DNA of 64,000 bases from Canna indica (Eukaryota; Streptophyta; Magnoliopsida; Zingiberales; Cannaceae), in the NCBI GenBank assembly GCA_034359265.1, contig CP136897.1:27026001-27090000 (forward strand). The letters are read 5' to 3'. Below, in pieces: positions 1 through 10,125 of this stretch (positions within the stretch are counted from its first letter, which is position 1; each line of letters begins with the position of its first letter). A program made the position numbers and the translations under genes. The notes beneath the pieces were generated by a model. The model worked only from the letters and a program-made list of their open reading frames with translations. It was not told where the DNA came from and searched no databases.

Positions 1-158
1 GTTCATTAGTTACAGTTTTTAAAAACTGCATCCATAAATATATTAAATCAACAATTTTTTTTCCACGGTCTGAAAGAATATTCAACCTGCAGTTTTTAAT
101 GAACCGCAATTAAAATAATACAATAGGATGCGGTTTAGGCACCTTAGTTTTTTTTTGG

Positions 159-662
159 TTGAGAAAAGATGTATTAAGCAATTTTTTTTCTCCTGCTTCC
201 TCTTCACGTCTCCACACGCAAAAAAGTATTTTCCCTCTTCATCTCTCCCGAATCCTCTTCCCTCTTCGTCTCGCAGAAAAGTATCCTCCTGCCCGTTTCT
301 CCATTGCCGAATTCTTCTGCCACATCTCCATCTCCTGCCCCACCTCCCCATCTCCCCCATCTCCGCACCTACTTTCTTCTCCGCCGCCGCCTCCCATCAA
401 CCCAAATTGCCCCTTCCCTACCCTTTCCCTATCCCTTCTTCCCAATGGAGCCCTCCACTCTGTCCCCTTCTACTTCATCATAGGAATGCTCACCTCTCCC
501 ACAGCGCTCAGCGCCTACGTTGCCTCCCCCTCATTCGACCATTCTTTGTCCGACCAAGTCTACGTTGACCTCTATGAAACCCTAGAAAGATCGAAGAGCT
601 CCATCCGTAAGGTGTTGGAACCAATCGAAGAGCTCCACTCTTTTGGTGCTTCAGGAAGATAA
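159..662 (+). CDS. Unrecognised ORF, possible gene fragment
   Basis: Open frame of 167 codons. The first ~105 codons read through C/T-rich low-complexity DNA and are unlikely to be protein. The last ~50 codons look more protein-like, with a charged segment containing VDLYETLERSKSSIRKVLE, followed by a stop at 660. I do not recognise the family. An exon-like block downstream (1134-1256) could belong to the same gene. The alternative is chance coding in a promoter or 5' UTR. No ribosomal, transposon or enzyme motif is visible. Confidence 0.15.
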   Translation: MRKDVLSNFFSPASSSRLHTQKSIFPLHLSRILFPLRLAEKYPPARFSIAEFFCHISISCPTSPSPPSPHLLSSPPPPPINPNCPFPTLSLSLLPNGALHSVPFYFIIGMLTSPTALSAYVASPSFDHSLSDQVYVDLYETLERSKSSIRKVLEPIEELHSFGASGR

Positions 663-1133
663 GTTGGTTAAGTAGTGTTCAATGCATCATTAATAGGGTA
701 ACTTTTGTTTTATACCTTTTCTACATCAGTAGTCAATGCTTGTAGTTATTTTTTTGCTGATTTCGGTGCTTTGAAAAATCCCTCTTTCCTTCAATCTGAT
801 GCTAGGCAGGCATCTTTTTGGAATTCACTTGATTTGATACTTCTGCAGGTAGACATTTGTTTGAGTTTAAAGAAGTACATTTATTTGAGTTTGATACTTT
901 TTGGATTCTTAATTTTGTTTCTTCTTTACTTTGTCATGTTTTCTCCATGTTTTGTAGAGACATATGAATCTCACTTTTCTACTATTTATCAAACTCAAAG
1001 TAAGATCTACCTAGTTAATATTTAACTGCAGTAACATGTGCTGAGTTTAGTAGTAGATGTTATTGTTCCAATTGCAATCTTAGGTTTGGTAATTCACTTC
1101 AACGATTATCCCTAATTTATTCATGTCTAACAG

Positions 1134-1256
1134 ATCACAAAATTGGACTCAACTATCAAAGAATGCATATTTCTCCAGAGTGGTGGAACAACATCACATA
1201 TAATGCTTAAACTATGGCCAAACCTGCAATGGGAAGGTTTGAAGATTGATGAGAAT
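1134..1256 (+). CDS. Exon-like block of unknown gene
   Basis: 123 bp (exactly 41 codons) open in one frame. It is preceded by a plausible acceptor (tctaacag) and followed by a donor (gtaagg). The peptide contains KLDSTIKECIFLQ and LKLWPNLQWEGLKIDEN, which look like ordinary cytosolic protein rather than transposon. I cannot name the family. The copia remnant starts about 115 bp downstream, so if this is a host exon the retrotransposon sits in the next intron. Both boundaries are inferred from splice-site consensus only. Confidence 0.25.
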
Positions 1257-1371
1257 GTAAGGAAACCTTTTTAAATAGTACCTATGTTAAGTAAATTTTG
1301 TACGGTAGAATGGCATACAAAATTATATTTTTACCAACTAAATTATATTTTTCTTATTATTGGTGAAGATG

Positions 1372-2609
1372 TTACCTTAGTGCCTCTAATGTTGAAATTT
1401 GATCTGGATGTAAAAGTGCACTTTCAAATGGTTTCATTAATGAAGAAATCCATGTAGAACAACCCCCCGGATTTGAAAGTTTTGAGTTTCCAAACCATGT
1501 TTTCAAAATTAAAAAAGCATTATATGATTTAAAACAAGCTCCTAGGGCTTCGTATGAAAGACTTTCAAACTTTTTAATTGAACAAGGTTTTAATGTTGGA
1601 AAAGCTGATGTTTCACTTTTCATTAAGCATCATGAAAATGGTATGTTATTAGTTCAAATGTATGTTGATGACATAATTTCTGGTGCCACTAATGAAATGC
1701 TTTGTAAGTGGTTTGCTAAATGTATGCAAGATGAGTTTGATGAGCATGATGGGAGAGCTCTCATTCATGCTTGGTCTTCAAATCAAGCAAACCAACAAAG
1801 GAATCTCCATCAATCAAGCCATGTACACAAAGGAGCTCATCAAAAGGTTTGGGATGAATGAAGCCAAGATAGCTTCTATACCTATGAGCGCATCAATCAA
1901 GCTTGACAAAGATGAAGAGGGCATTAAAGTTGACGAAAAACGATATCGAAGTTTGATTGGTAGTCTTCTTTACTTAACCGCAAGTAGACCCGATATCATG
2001 TTTAGTGTATGTGTATGTGCTAGGTTTCAACCCTGCCCTAAAATGTCTCATTTAAGTGCGGTAAAACGCATATTGAGATATTTAAAGGGCACGGTTGACT
2101 TAGGACTATGGTATCCATATCACACATCATTCGATTTAATTGGTTTTTCAAATGCGGATATTGCCGGGTGTAAAGTAGATAAAAAAAGCACTAGTGGATG
2201 TTGTCAATTCTGAGGTGCGAGTCTTGTTTCTTGGTTCTCAAAGAAACAAAACTCAGTTGCACTTTCAACTATCGAAGCGGAATACATCACTGCGGCTAGT
2301 TGTTGTGCACAAGTCCTTTGGATGAAACAAACCCTTTTAGATTATGGACTTGAGTATTCTTGCATACCTATTCATTGTGATAATACTAGTGCAATAAATC
2401 TAACAAAGAATCCCATTTTACACTCAAGAACTAAGCATATTGACTTGAGACATCATATTCTTAGGGATAATGTAACTAAGGGAAATATATCGGTAGAATT
2501 TGTATCCACCGATAAACAACTTGCTGATATATTTACAAAACCCTTGGTTGAAGAAAGCTTTACAACTTTAAGGATGCAATTAGGAATTTGTGCCTTTCCT
2601 AGTAATTAA
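1372..2609 (+). pseudogene. Copia reverse transcriptase/RNase H pseudogene
   Basis: The remnant of a copia polyprotein C-terminus begins in the reverse transcriptase just before the DVKSA motif. It continues through EQPPGFE, ALYDLKQAPRA and the catalytic MYVDD (near 1660-1675), then RNase H with HSRTKHIDLRHH and QLADIFTKPL. It is broken by a one-base loss in the DVKSA codons (about 1410), a frameshift near 1745-1760 and an in-frame TGA at 2211-2213. It therefore cannot make a functional polymerase. RNase H sequence and the following noncoding region are closest to SIRE-type elements. The stop after PSN at 2607-2609 is the natural polyprotein end. Confidence 0.9.
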
Positions 2610-3156
2610 AATATTTCTCTTAAAAATGTATATGTTTTTTTTTAAAAAAAACTTGCATTCTATAAAGTATCATCACACTTATGTATTGCTCTGTAGTGGG
2701 GCTTTGCGACCTATTGGTGTTTGCCTTCTATAGGCTTGCATTAATGGGAAGGACTATAGTAGTAGATGATACTTGCTTTTATGGATTTCTTGGTTTTTAT
2801 GATGAAACTCATTAATTGTACCTTAATTCTTACCCTTTTTGGTTGATGTCAAAAGGGGGAGAAAAAGTAAGGTCACACTTGGTTTTCACGATGCATATAG
2901 TTAGGGTGAGTTATATAGTTAGGGGGAGTTAAAAATAATATGCACATTGATAGGGGGAGCATAGGTTGAAGTTATAAGTATTTGAATATGCACATTGATA
3001 GGGGGAGCATAGGTTGAGTTATAAGTAGTTGAATGCATATGCTAAGTTACATATCTTGCATGCCCTAACTCATGAATGCCTTAACTCAAACTCACAAACA
3101 CTTATGCTTTCTGAAAAATTTCATGTTATGTTTGTCATCATCAAAAAGGGGGAGAT
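2610..3156 (+). other. pol-LTR spacer with multiple polypurine tracts
   Basis: Noncoding spacer with repeated GGGGGAG tracts near 2853, 2930, 2951, 2999 and 3149. The last (AAAAAGGGGGAGAT) abuts the LTR and is the expected plus-strand primer. Repetition of the tract upstream of the 3' LTR is a described Sirevirus trait. No ORF of note. Confidence 0.75.
2938..3033 (+). repeat. 48-bp tandem duplication containing polypurine tract
   Basis: Two copies with a 48-bp period, each containing TGCACATTGATAGGGGGAGC and a following ATAGGTTGA...TTATAAGTA block. The duplication multiplies the polypurine tract. Confidence 0.8.
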
Positions 3157-3484
3157 TGTTGGCTTAAGGGTCTCTCTTAAGCCTCGATCTTTATTTTGAA
3201 GATAACAAACATGTATTTAATCCAAGTATGAAGTTTTGAGTTCAGGTTGAGGTTGCGATAAGCATGCCAAGTCCATTCAAACGAGACAAAAGAAAAGATC
3301 GTCAAAGAAACAGAAGAAGAAAACGTCAAAGAAAGGCTCGGGCATAAATCAAAAAGATATATTGTAATATAACCCTAGGACGATCTTATCCCAAGCCTAA
3401 TTATATAGTTATCCAAGTTAGAACTTGGTAACTAAATCCATAAAAAATGCACGTAAAAATTTTAAGGAAAAATCAGCCTCAGCC

Positions 3485-3885
3485 TGAGTTCGATCGATCG
3501 ATCAGTCGATCGAATAAGGCAGTATTCTGCTAAGCAGCCTATTTGGTCGACCGAATGACGGTAAAAACTGGCAGTAGCCATTTGGTCAACCTGTCGGTCG
3601 ACCGAAGTTGGTGAAGGAATCTGCGCAAGGCTGCGTTGGTCGATCAGTCGATCGACCGACCGAAGCAAAAAATTGGCAGAATGCTCACCGGTCGACCGAT
3701 CTGTCGACCAAATTGAGGATCACAAGTCGCGGGACCCTGGCTCCACTGATTCGGTCAACCGAATGTGGGATCGATAGTTTTCTGTTTGTCAGTCGACCCA
3801 TCGGTCGACCGAGCTCTCTCATAAAGCCAGCGGTCGATTAGTCGGTCGACCGATCGATCGACCAGCAAGCGACCGAATGGTTCAA
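3485..3885. repeat. Palindrome array GGTCGACCGA/TCGATCGACCG in LTR
   Basis: More than a dozen occurrences of self-complementary blocks (GGTCGACCGA, CGATCGATCGA, GTCGATCGACCGA) are separated by ~10-40 bp of ordinary sequence, ending about 45 bp upstream of the TATA box. Each block carries two or more CpGs. The same kind of array is in the solo LTR at about 10865-11225 and in the inverted fragment at 4870-5012. Palindromic CG-rich repeats are described in Sirevirus LTR promoters. The function is not known to me. Confidence 0.85.
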
Positions 3886-3929
3886 CGGCTATTTTTTTAC
3901 CCGTTGAACGGTCTGTTCGAGTGAGGGGT

Positions 3930-3937
3930 TATAAATA
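3930..3937 (+). promoter_or_regulatory. LTR TATA box
   Basis: TATAAATA within GGGGTTATAAATACCCCTC. The same block is kept in both inverted LTR copies (10794-10801 and 4819-4826), which supports a core promoter. Confidence 0.7.
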
Positions 3938-4605
3938 CCCCTCACCTAACTTCTTTAATCCTACTTACAAAATTTATTGAGCATTAAAGAAGTCATTTGA
4001 GCCTTCATAAGAATTGATTTGTTGCGTGCCCTTCGCCTCCATTGACAACATTCCTCGAGCGCCTGCTTCCTTGCTTTTGTTCGACTTTGCTGTAACTCAA
4101 AGAGTCATCTTCCTACAAGTTGGAGCTTGAAGGCTTGGGAAAGGAGCATTAGTTCATTTTTACATTCTTAAGCGCTTTCCTCTGTATTTGAAGTTTATTG
4201 TAAACTTATTTTCCATTTGAGATAGCTGTTAGGTGTTCTAGGAAACACTTAGGGAAACCTTTATAGGATTGTGTTTTGCCTAGGTGAATAGGATTGAGAG
4301 GTTCTCAGAGTGGTGAGAAGAGTGTCCTCATTATATTCAAAGGGAAACACAAACTCTATAAAGTAGTGGTTAGAAATCCTTGGTGAGGAGCCAAGGTAGT
4401 GGAGTAGGCAATTGGCCGAACCACTATAATTACTCTTGTCTACATTGCTTACTTGCTTTTTGTCATTGTTATTGATATTTGATCACATCTCTTGTTAAGA
4501 AACACTTGCACCTAAGTGAAGATAAAATTGAGCATAAAGAAAAGAATTGAAAAATGGGACGAATACTATTCAACCCCCCCTTCTAGTGTCAGATTTCACA
4601 CAACA

Positions 4606-5056
4606 CAAACAACAAGTACTTAGCTCCAACAGAAATTCCCTAGTCCTCTTGATGCCTTGAGAAGAAGAATCTATGAAGCTTGAAGGCTAAATCAACAAAT
4701 GGATATCAAAACTAAGGCTTTTGCAAGGATGGCTCAATGAAAGCTTGTAGAAATGCTTAGGATCACTCTTTAAGGCTTGGAAGCATCATGGAAGGGTTAG
4801 AAGAGAGTTTGGAGAGGGTATTTATAACCCCCCAAACAAGAAGGCTCGTCAACGGGCTGATTTCTGCCCATTGACGATGCCCGATCGCTTGTCAGTCGAT
4901 CGTCGGTCAAACGACCGAGCGACTGAAGGCATTCTGCCCATTCTGGGCGTCGGTTGGTCGATCGAAATGCCTTCTTTCTCTGCCGGTCGACCAGTCGGTC
5001 GATCAAACCTAGGAAGGACATACTGCTTGGTTAGGCTGGTTTTTTTGCTTGTTTTC
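4606..5056 (-). repeat. Inverted fragment of Sirevirus-like LTR
   Basis: On the minus strand this holds the palindrome array (4870-5012), a TATAAATA box (4819-4826) and the downstream leader of a diverged LTR related to 3157-4605. Both ends are truncated. It abuts the remnant of a gypsy LTR at about 5057. No internal coding sequence. Confidence 0.65.
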
Positions 5057-5186
5057 TTTTTTCTAAGTTTTTGAAATGGTTTTAAAAATGTTCAGGTTTG
5101 GTATGTTTTGTCTGTGGTTTGTTTCGGTTAGGATTTGGGGTACGTGACGTACCCTGGCCGATCATACCGGGCTTTAGGGTGTGACA
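5057..5186 (+). repeat. 3' end of gypsy 5' LTR
   Basis: 130 bp matching 18354-18483 almost base for base, ending TGTGACA. The upstream ~2.5 kb of the LTR is missing, cut at the junction with the inverted Sirevirus LTR fragment. Confidence 0.85.
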
Positions 5187-5189
5187 ATA

Positions 5190-5201
5190 TGGTATCAGAG
5201 C
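5190..5201 (+). other. Gypsy primer-binding site (initiator Met tRNA)
   Basis: TGGTATCAGAGC, the perfect complement of the 3' end of plant initiator tRNA-Met, lies three bases after the LTR end. Confidence 0.9.
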
Positions 5202-7689
5202 GGGTACGACAATAGGACATTGGGTATTGTATGGTATGTCCTAGTCACGAGATCGGCGGTTGAACTTGCGCACCAGCGGCAGTACGTATTTTGTGGTTAA
5301 AATTTGGTTATATATATATATATATTGAATTGCTTGGATGTTGCTTTTTTTACTTTTAGATATGGAGGCACATGATGATTCTCTATTTATTTATTGTATG
5401 TTTTCTTGATATTCAATTGACAATATAGTAAGAGTGGTTTAAGGATTTGATTTCCTTGGTAGAACCTTCTCTTGTTTGGCCGACCCATATAAGGGGAGGG
5501 CTTGAATGGATATTTTTTGTTATCTTAATTTGTGTGTGGTTTTCCTTGGTTGAATTTGGTTAAAGGAAGGGGAAGGCCACTTGGTGATATCTTGAACTAA
5601 AGCCGGATAGGACAGCCCTAGGGATTGGGGCCAACGGCTTGGGGGAAATGTTAATTGCTGAAATTTTTATTTATTTACTATTAGGATCATTGTTCTATTT
5701 GTAAAATGATACTATGTGAAGAGAAATTGGTTCCTGGTGGATAGTGGCTGATGTAGGACAGTTTAGTGTAGTACCTAAAGCCGTAGGGCACTGATGGTTG
5801 GTACTCGGCTAGAGACCTACTTGAAGGATTAAGTGTCAAATGGTTCTAGAGGCGAAAGTTCTCTTATGGCTTAAGGTGAATCTAGATTTTGATGAAGGAA
5901 AAGGGTTGGAATTAAGAAACTATGGTATGTCTCAAACATAGGATATAGAGGACTGTTTTGGGAGATGTTGGGGGACACTTGTTATTCCTGATACGTCATG
6001 TATTTTACTTTCATTTTTATAGTAGTTGTACTTGTTTATGTTGCTCATGTGTTGCTGGAGTTTCACTATGAAATGCTTGAATAATTTGTCATTTCTTGCT
6101 TACTATTATAGCTGTAAATTGTGCACGTTATGACTAATTAAACACTAGGAAAATCAATACCTAAGGTGTGGTTATGAGGCATTTTAGATGTGGAGAACAT
6201 TGGGTTGTGTAGGGTTGTGTAGGGTTGAAATTCTCAGGTTAAGTGGATTATCTTCATTCTTCCTCTTCTCTCTCTTTCTCTTATTTGGAGATAGGGTTGT
6301 GCATAAGAGAAAGGGTTGTACCTTGCTGAAACTCATTGTTGCTGAAGTTATATTTGGCTAAAATTTCAATTGCTGAAACTATGATTTGCTCAAATTTTAT
6401 GTGATGATGCTGAAATTTCCTAGTTATATGATGCTGGAAATGTTATAGTAATAATGCTGGAATTATATGTTACATTCTGAAATTTTATAGTATATGATGG
6501 AATTGTATATTACATGTTGAGTTGCTGAAAATTTGTTAAGTATAGGCTAAGATTGATATTGTTGTAGTGTTGCGAGTCTGAGGTGTAATATATCGATGTA
6601 ACCTATCGATATTCCTGTAAACTATAGTTTGAAAACATAGAAAGTGCTCTGGTAACCTGAATTGTAGTATACAAGTAGAAAATAGATACTTACAGTAGGC
6701 TGAAAATTGTCTTGTGCATGTTAAGCAAGTCGGGTTGCGGGGCTTGGTACGACGTTCCTAACTCGCTGTAAATACTTGAAATTTTGATTTGATATCAGTA
6801 GTAAAGTGAGCTTGTGTGTGTTGACATGAAGGTATAACCCTTGAGTGAATATATGGAAAGAATGGCGCACGAGACATTATTGGGTCTCATTGGTCTAAGG
6901 CGTGACCAAGGGTGCCAAGTCACCTTAGGTGGAAGCTCATGGTATACTGTCGAGCTATGGCCTAAACTTGCTCGCTTAGTGTTTCGTGGAATGCTACACT
7001 CACAGGTTATGTCCTATTCTTAATAATTGGTTTTCGAATCCTAGCATCTACATGAATTATGCACAGGAAAAACTAGGTGTGGTTGGGTTGGTCGAGTTAA
7101 GGGGGCGAAAATCCTACACCTTGATGGTTATGGGAAAAAATAAAGGAAGAGCTTATAGGTATTCTAGCTGTCTAGGAATGATTTGTTATGCACTTGACAT
7201 AGCTCGGAGACCGAGGTGATATCCGGTCAGTGCGATCTGTTAGGGTTAGTGCGTGGTGGGCATGTACAAATTCGATATCAAATTTCAGCGAGTTCTGAGT
7301 GGAGATGAGAGTTGGGCAGTTGGCTAATGGGCTAATCAAAATTCTCCATTTCTGCACATAGTAGATTTTATAATTGGTAGTAGCTTTGGTGCATTTGGCT
7401 GTGGATAGGATGTTGTGGCGAGGGAGCTCGCCGGATGGTTGGGCGACAGGGCGGTATTGTTTGTATTCTACTCGGGTGACTTGGTAGCGCATCCTCGCGT
7501 TTAGTCTACCCTGATTGACATGCTCTGTTCGACCCGGGGGAGGATGCTTTCGGTGCTTGGACTAGGGATTTAGCTGAGAGAGGTGATACTGGTGGCAGAT
7601 TCAAGATTGACTCTGAGGGTGATTTGAGGTTAGAGTCAAGATGGTGGTGCCGGTTAGGACAGAGGTTCGTAGGTAGGTACTTCAGATGA
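5202..7689 (+). other. Gypsy internal region, unrecognisable
   Basis: 2.5 kb after the PBS where gag, protease, RT and RNase H would be expected. I see only short broken frames, a (TA)n run near 5310-5325 and repeated TGCTGAAATT-like motifs (about 6320-6540). No protein motif could be placed. It is presumably leader plus deleted coding sequence. Confidence 0.6.
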
Positions 7690-8470
7690 CTCAGGGTTCC
7701 ACTTATACGATGCATTCGAGAGCCACGAAAATCTACGTATCGTGACCTAAGACAATACTACTGGTGGAAAGGGATAAAGAGAGATGGAGCAAAATTGGTA
7801 TCTAAGTGCTTGGTATGCCGGTAGGGTAAGGTCGAGCTTTTGAGACCTATAAGGGTTGCTACAGAATTTGGAGGTACTAGGGTACAAATGGAAAAAGATC
7901 TCCAGGGATTTTGATGATCGGTCTGTCTAGGTCAAGAAATGGTAGTGACCCCACATGGGTTGTTGTCGATCGACTCCCTAAATTTTGGCAAGTCCTTTCA
8001 GGAGGCCATGGGTACTTAGGTGAGGTTCAGCACCGCTTTTTCTTCTGCAGATTAACAGGCAGTCGGAGATGACCATATAGACTCTAGATGACATGTTGAG
8101 AGCTTGTGTCCTGGACTTAGACGATGGTTGGGAGAAATACCTGCATTTGGTAGAGTTTGCCTATAATAACAGCTACTAGAGTAGCATTGGGATGGCACCA
8201 TTTATAGCCATGTATGGGCGTGGATGTAGATTCCCGGTGGGCTGGTCTGAGGCTAGTGAGGCTCGAGTAATTTGACCAGACTTAGTGCATGATGTAGTGG
8301 ATAAGGTAAAGATGATTAAGGAGTGGCTCTTGGTGACTCAGAGTCGTCAGAAGGTGCATACTGATAGGAGCACCACTCGGGTTAGGAGGTCATCTTGGAG
8401 GTTGAGCGTGATTTGCAGGAGAAATGTCTCTATTTGTTTGATGTTCTGGTAGTCTTTAGTTACCCAAAAT
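7690..8470 (+). pseudogene. Gypsy integrase pseudogene
   Basis: Fragments in shifting frames follow the order of a Ty3-gypsy integrase. The zinc-finger end is YRDLRQYYWWKGIKRD followed by SKCLVCR (about 7735-7825). The catalytic-core piece is WVVVDRLPKF (about 7955-7985). Then come EAMGT, TDRQSE and LDDMLRACVLD (about 8000-8120), then EFAYNNSY, SSIGMAPF and MYGRGCRFP (8150-8240), ending in DLVHDVVDKVKMIKE (8280-8325). Stops and frameshifts occur throughout. The polypurine tract and 3' LTR follow immediately, so this is the 3' end of pol, as in chromoviruses. Confidence 0.8.
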
Positions 8471-8487
8471 TTGAAGACAAATTTCTT

Positions 8488-8500
8488 TAAGGGGGGAAGA
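8488..8500 (+). other. Gypsy polypurine tract
   Basis: TAAGGGGGGAAGA immediately before the 3' LTR start TGTAATACCC at 8502; expected plus-strand primer. Confidence 0.75.
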
Positions 8501-8501
8501 T

Positions 8502-9991
8502 TGTAATACCCAAAAAAATTTAAAATGTTTATTTAATTAATTTATCTAAGTTGATTAGTCCTTAGATGGGTAGTTGGGCTCGAGATGAGTTCGGAGGTTC
8601 AGACAGAACTCGAAACGGACTTGATTTTGTTGAGTGATGGCCTGTTTGGCCTGTTCTAGACTCAATTTAAGTTAAGGGGCACTTTAGTCATTTGGCGATT
8701 GAAGTTTTAGTATTTATACCTCATCTCTCAAGGGGGCATGGCTCATAACGGTAGCCGTACACATCCCCTTGGGCGCCCATAGGAAGAGACGCGCGCATGG
8801 AGAGGGAAGAAGGAAATCTTGGCAGATTGGTCCTTATAGCTTCGGACGTCTGCAAATTTCACGATCGACGAAGCGTCCGTGGTCGGATCACAATGAAATT
8901 TGGATAGTAAGTTTTAGACTTCTTAATTTGCATTTAGATTGGTGGAGATTGGCTTTTGACAGTCGAATCTATCGTTGTCATGGAATTACCGAGGCCCTAT
9001 TTTTGGTTTTCTTCTCCAGGATTCTGCTACGTCAAGTTCCGCCAATTCGAGCAATCAGGACCCTAACCTGGGGCTGATTGGGCTAAAATTTGGGGAGCAT
9101 GTTCGAGACCCCTCCTGAATGTGAACGGTGGAGATCGGATTTGGTCGACTAGATCTTGGGTTACACAAGAAGGAAGGAGAAGGCGTGGGAGGACTCGAAA
9201 CTGGGGAGCGCACCCGGACCTCGTTGACGTGGGAGCGCGGAGGACCGCCACCTTCCTTTTTCAATTTCCTTCTCTGGCGAGTGGATTAATTCCTCTTTCC
9301 CACATCTTCTTCATCATGCCGCCTCCCCTAAGAGAGGGGTTTTTTTCGGATTTTTGTATGGTTTTCTCATGTTGGATTCGATCAATAGATATGTGGAATT
9401 TTGTGTTGTCGTCATGGATTTGTGGTTCGGATTTTGGGGGTTTTGGACGCATGCTTCATGGTGGAAATTTGGGGAGCCGCCGCCCCCTTCTTCCTTGAAT
9501 TCTTAATAGAACATCTTGGCTTCTTGATGGTAAATCTTTGAATATGATGCTAGTCTTGGTTTCTTGATAGAAGGAGAGGGTTGGAGTTTTAGGGTGTGCT
9601 GCCCCCTCCTAGGAGGTTCCTTAGGAACCCTAAGGGGTGGCCGGCCATGATAAATTGTTTTAGATAACATTGAGGTAATTTTACACATAGGGATTACACT
9701 CTAAGGGAGTTCTCATTTATTATTAGATGTTGTATAAGTGTAGAGACCTACAATTAAGAAAACAAGGACCTATGGACACATGGAGACATTGGAACCTTAG
9801 GATAACACTTGGTTGGGTTGACCTAAGGAGAACCTATAGGAGCTGAACCTCCCTGCCTTTAGGACATTCGGAAGAGGGGGTAGGCCGACCCTAGGGTATG
9901 CGGCTAGGGGTCACAAGAGTTGGTTAAATATCGTGTAGGCTCTTTATGTTGTAATCCCTTGTTTAAGCATCATTCATGCTTAAGATTTTAA
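8502..9991 (+). repeat. Gypsy 3' LTR, left part
   Basis: The LTR starts TGTAATACCC and is interrupted at 9992 by MULE-1; the last nine bases (9983-9991) are the duplicated target. Several open frames cross this segment on both strands (for example 9121-9498), but they show no protein family and lie inside an LTR. A TATTTATA sequence near 8710 could be part of the LTR promoter. Confidence 0.75.
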
Positions 9992-10125
9992 GGGTTAATA
10001 GACGAAAATGGCCCCAACTTTCACGAATTTCTCAATTTTGGTCAATCCTTCGATTGGTCTCAATTCTATATACGAAGTTTAGGATTGGTTCCAATAATAG
10101 CCCTCCGTCAGCCCGACATGATCTT

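Larger units (their letters stand above)
1..1371. other. Left-edge region, mostly unassigned
   Basis: AT-rich DNA followed by a C/T-rich stretch (about 180-480). A short imperfect inverted repeat (ACTGCATCC near 27, GGATGCGGT near 127) lies at the left edge, but no complete element can be delimited. Two pieces could be host coding sequence and are listed separately (159-662, 1134-1256). The rest shows no recognisable protein or RNA. The copia remnant begins at about 1372. Confidence 0.5.
1372..4605 (+). mobile_element. Sirevirus-like Ty1-copia element, 5' truncated
   Basis: The remnant keeps the 3' half of pol (reverse transcriptase, RNase H), a 550-bp region rich in GGGGGAG tracts and one LTR of about 1.45 kb. 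Gag, protease, integrase and the 5' LTR are absent. The repeated polypurine tracts before the LTR and the palindrome-rich LTR are features described for Sireviruses, which fits the SIRE-like RNase H. A solo LTR of the same family lies inverted at 10126-11565 and a shorter inverted piece at 4606-5056. Confidence 0.85.
3157..4605 (+). repeat. Sirevirus-like LTR (3' LTR of the 1372 element)
   Basis: It begins TGTTGGCTTAAGGG directly after the polypurine tract and ends about ACACAACA at 4604-4605. The end was located by matching it to the inverted solo LTR at 10126-11565, which has the same start, the same TATA region and the same end. A promoter (TATAAATA at 3930) sits about 770 bp into the LTR, downstream of a dense palindrome array. 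No target duplication can be tested because the 5' end is missing. Confidence 0.85.

Noticed and set aside
705..1025. 106-codon hydrophobic frame
   Set aside because: AT-rich chance translation (poly-Phe/Leu) with no start context or homology.
5305..5325. (TA)n run as an origin or MITE
   Set aside because: A plain dinucleotide run with no terminal repeats.
9055..9498. Overlapping open frames on both strands in the GC-richer part of the gypsy LTR
   Set aside because: They lie inside an LTR, conflict with each other and show no family features.
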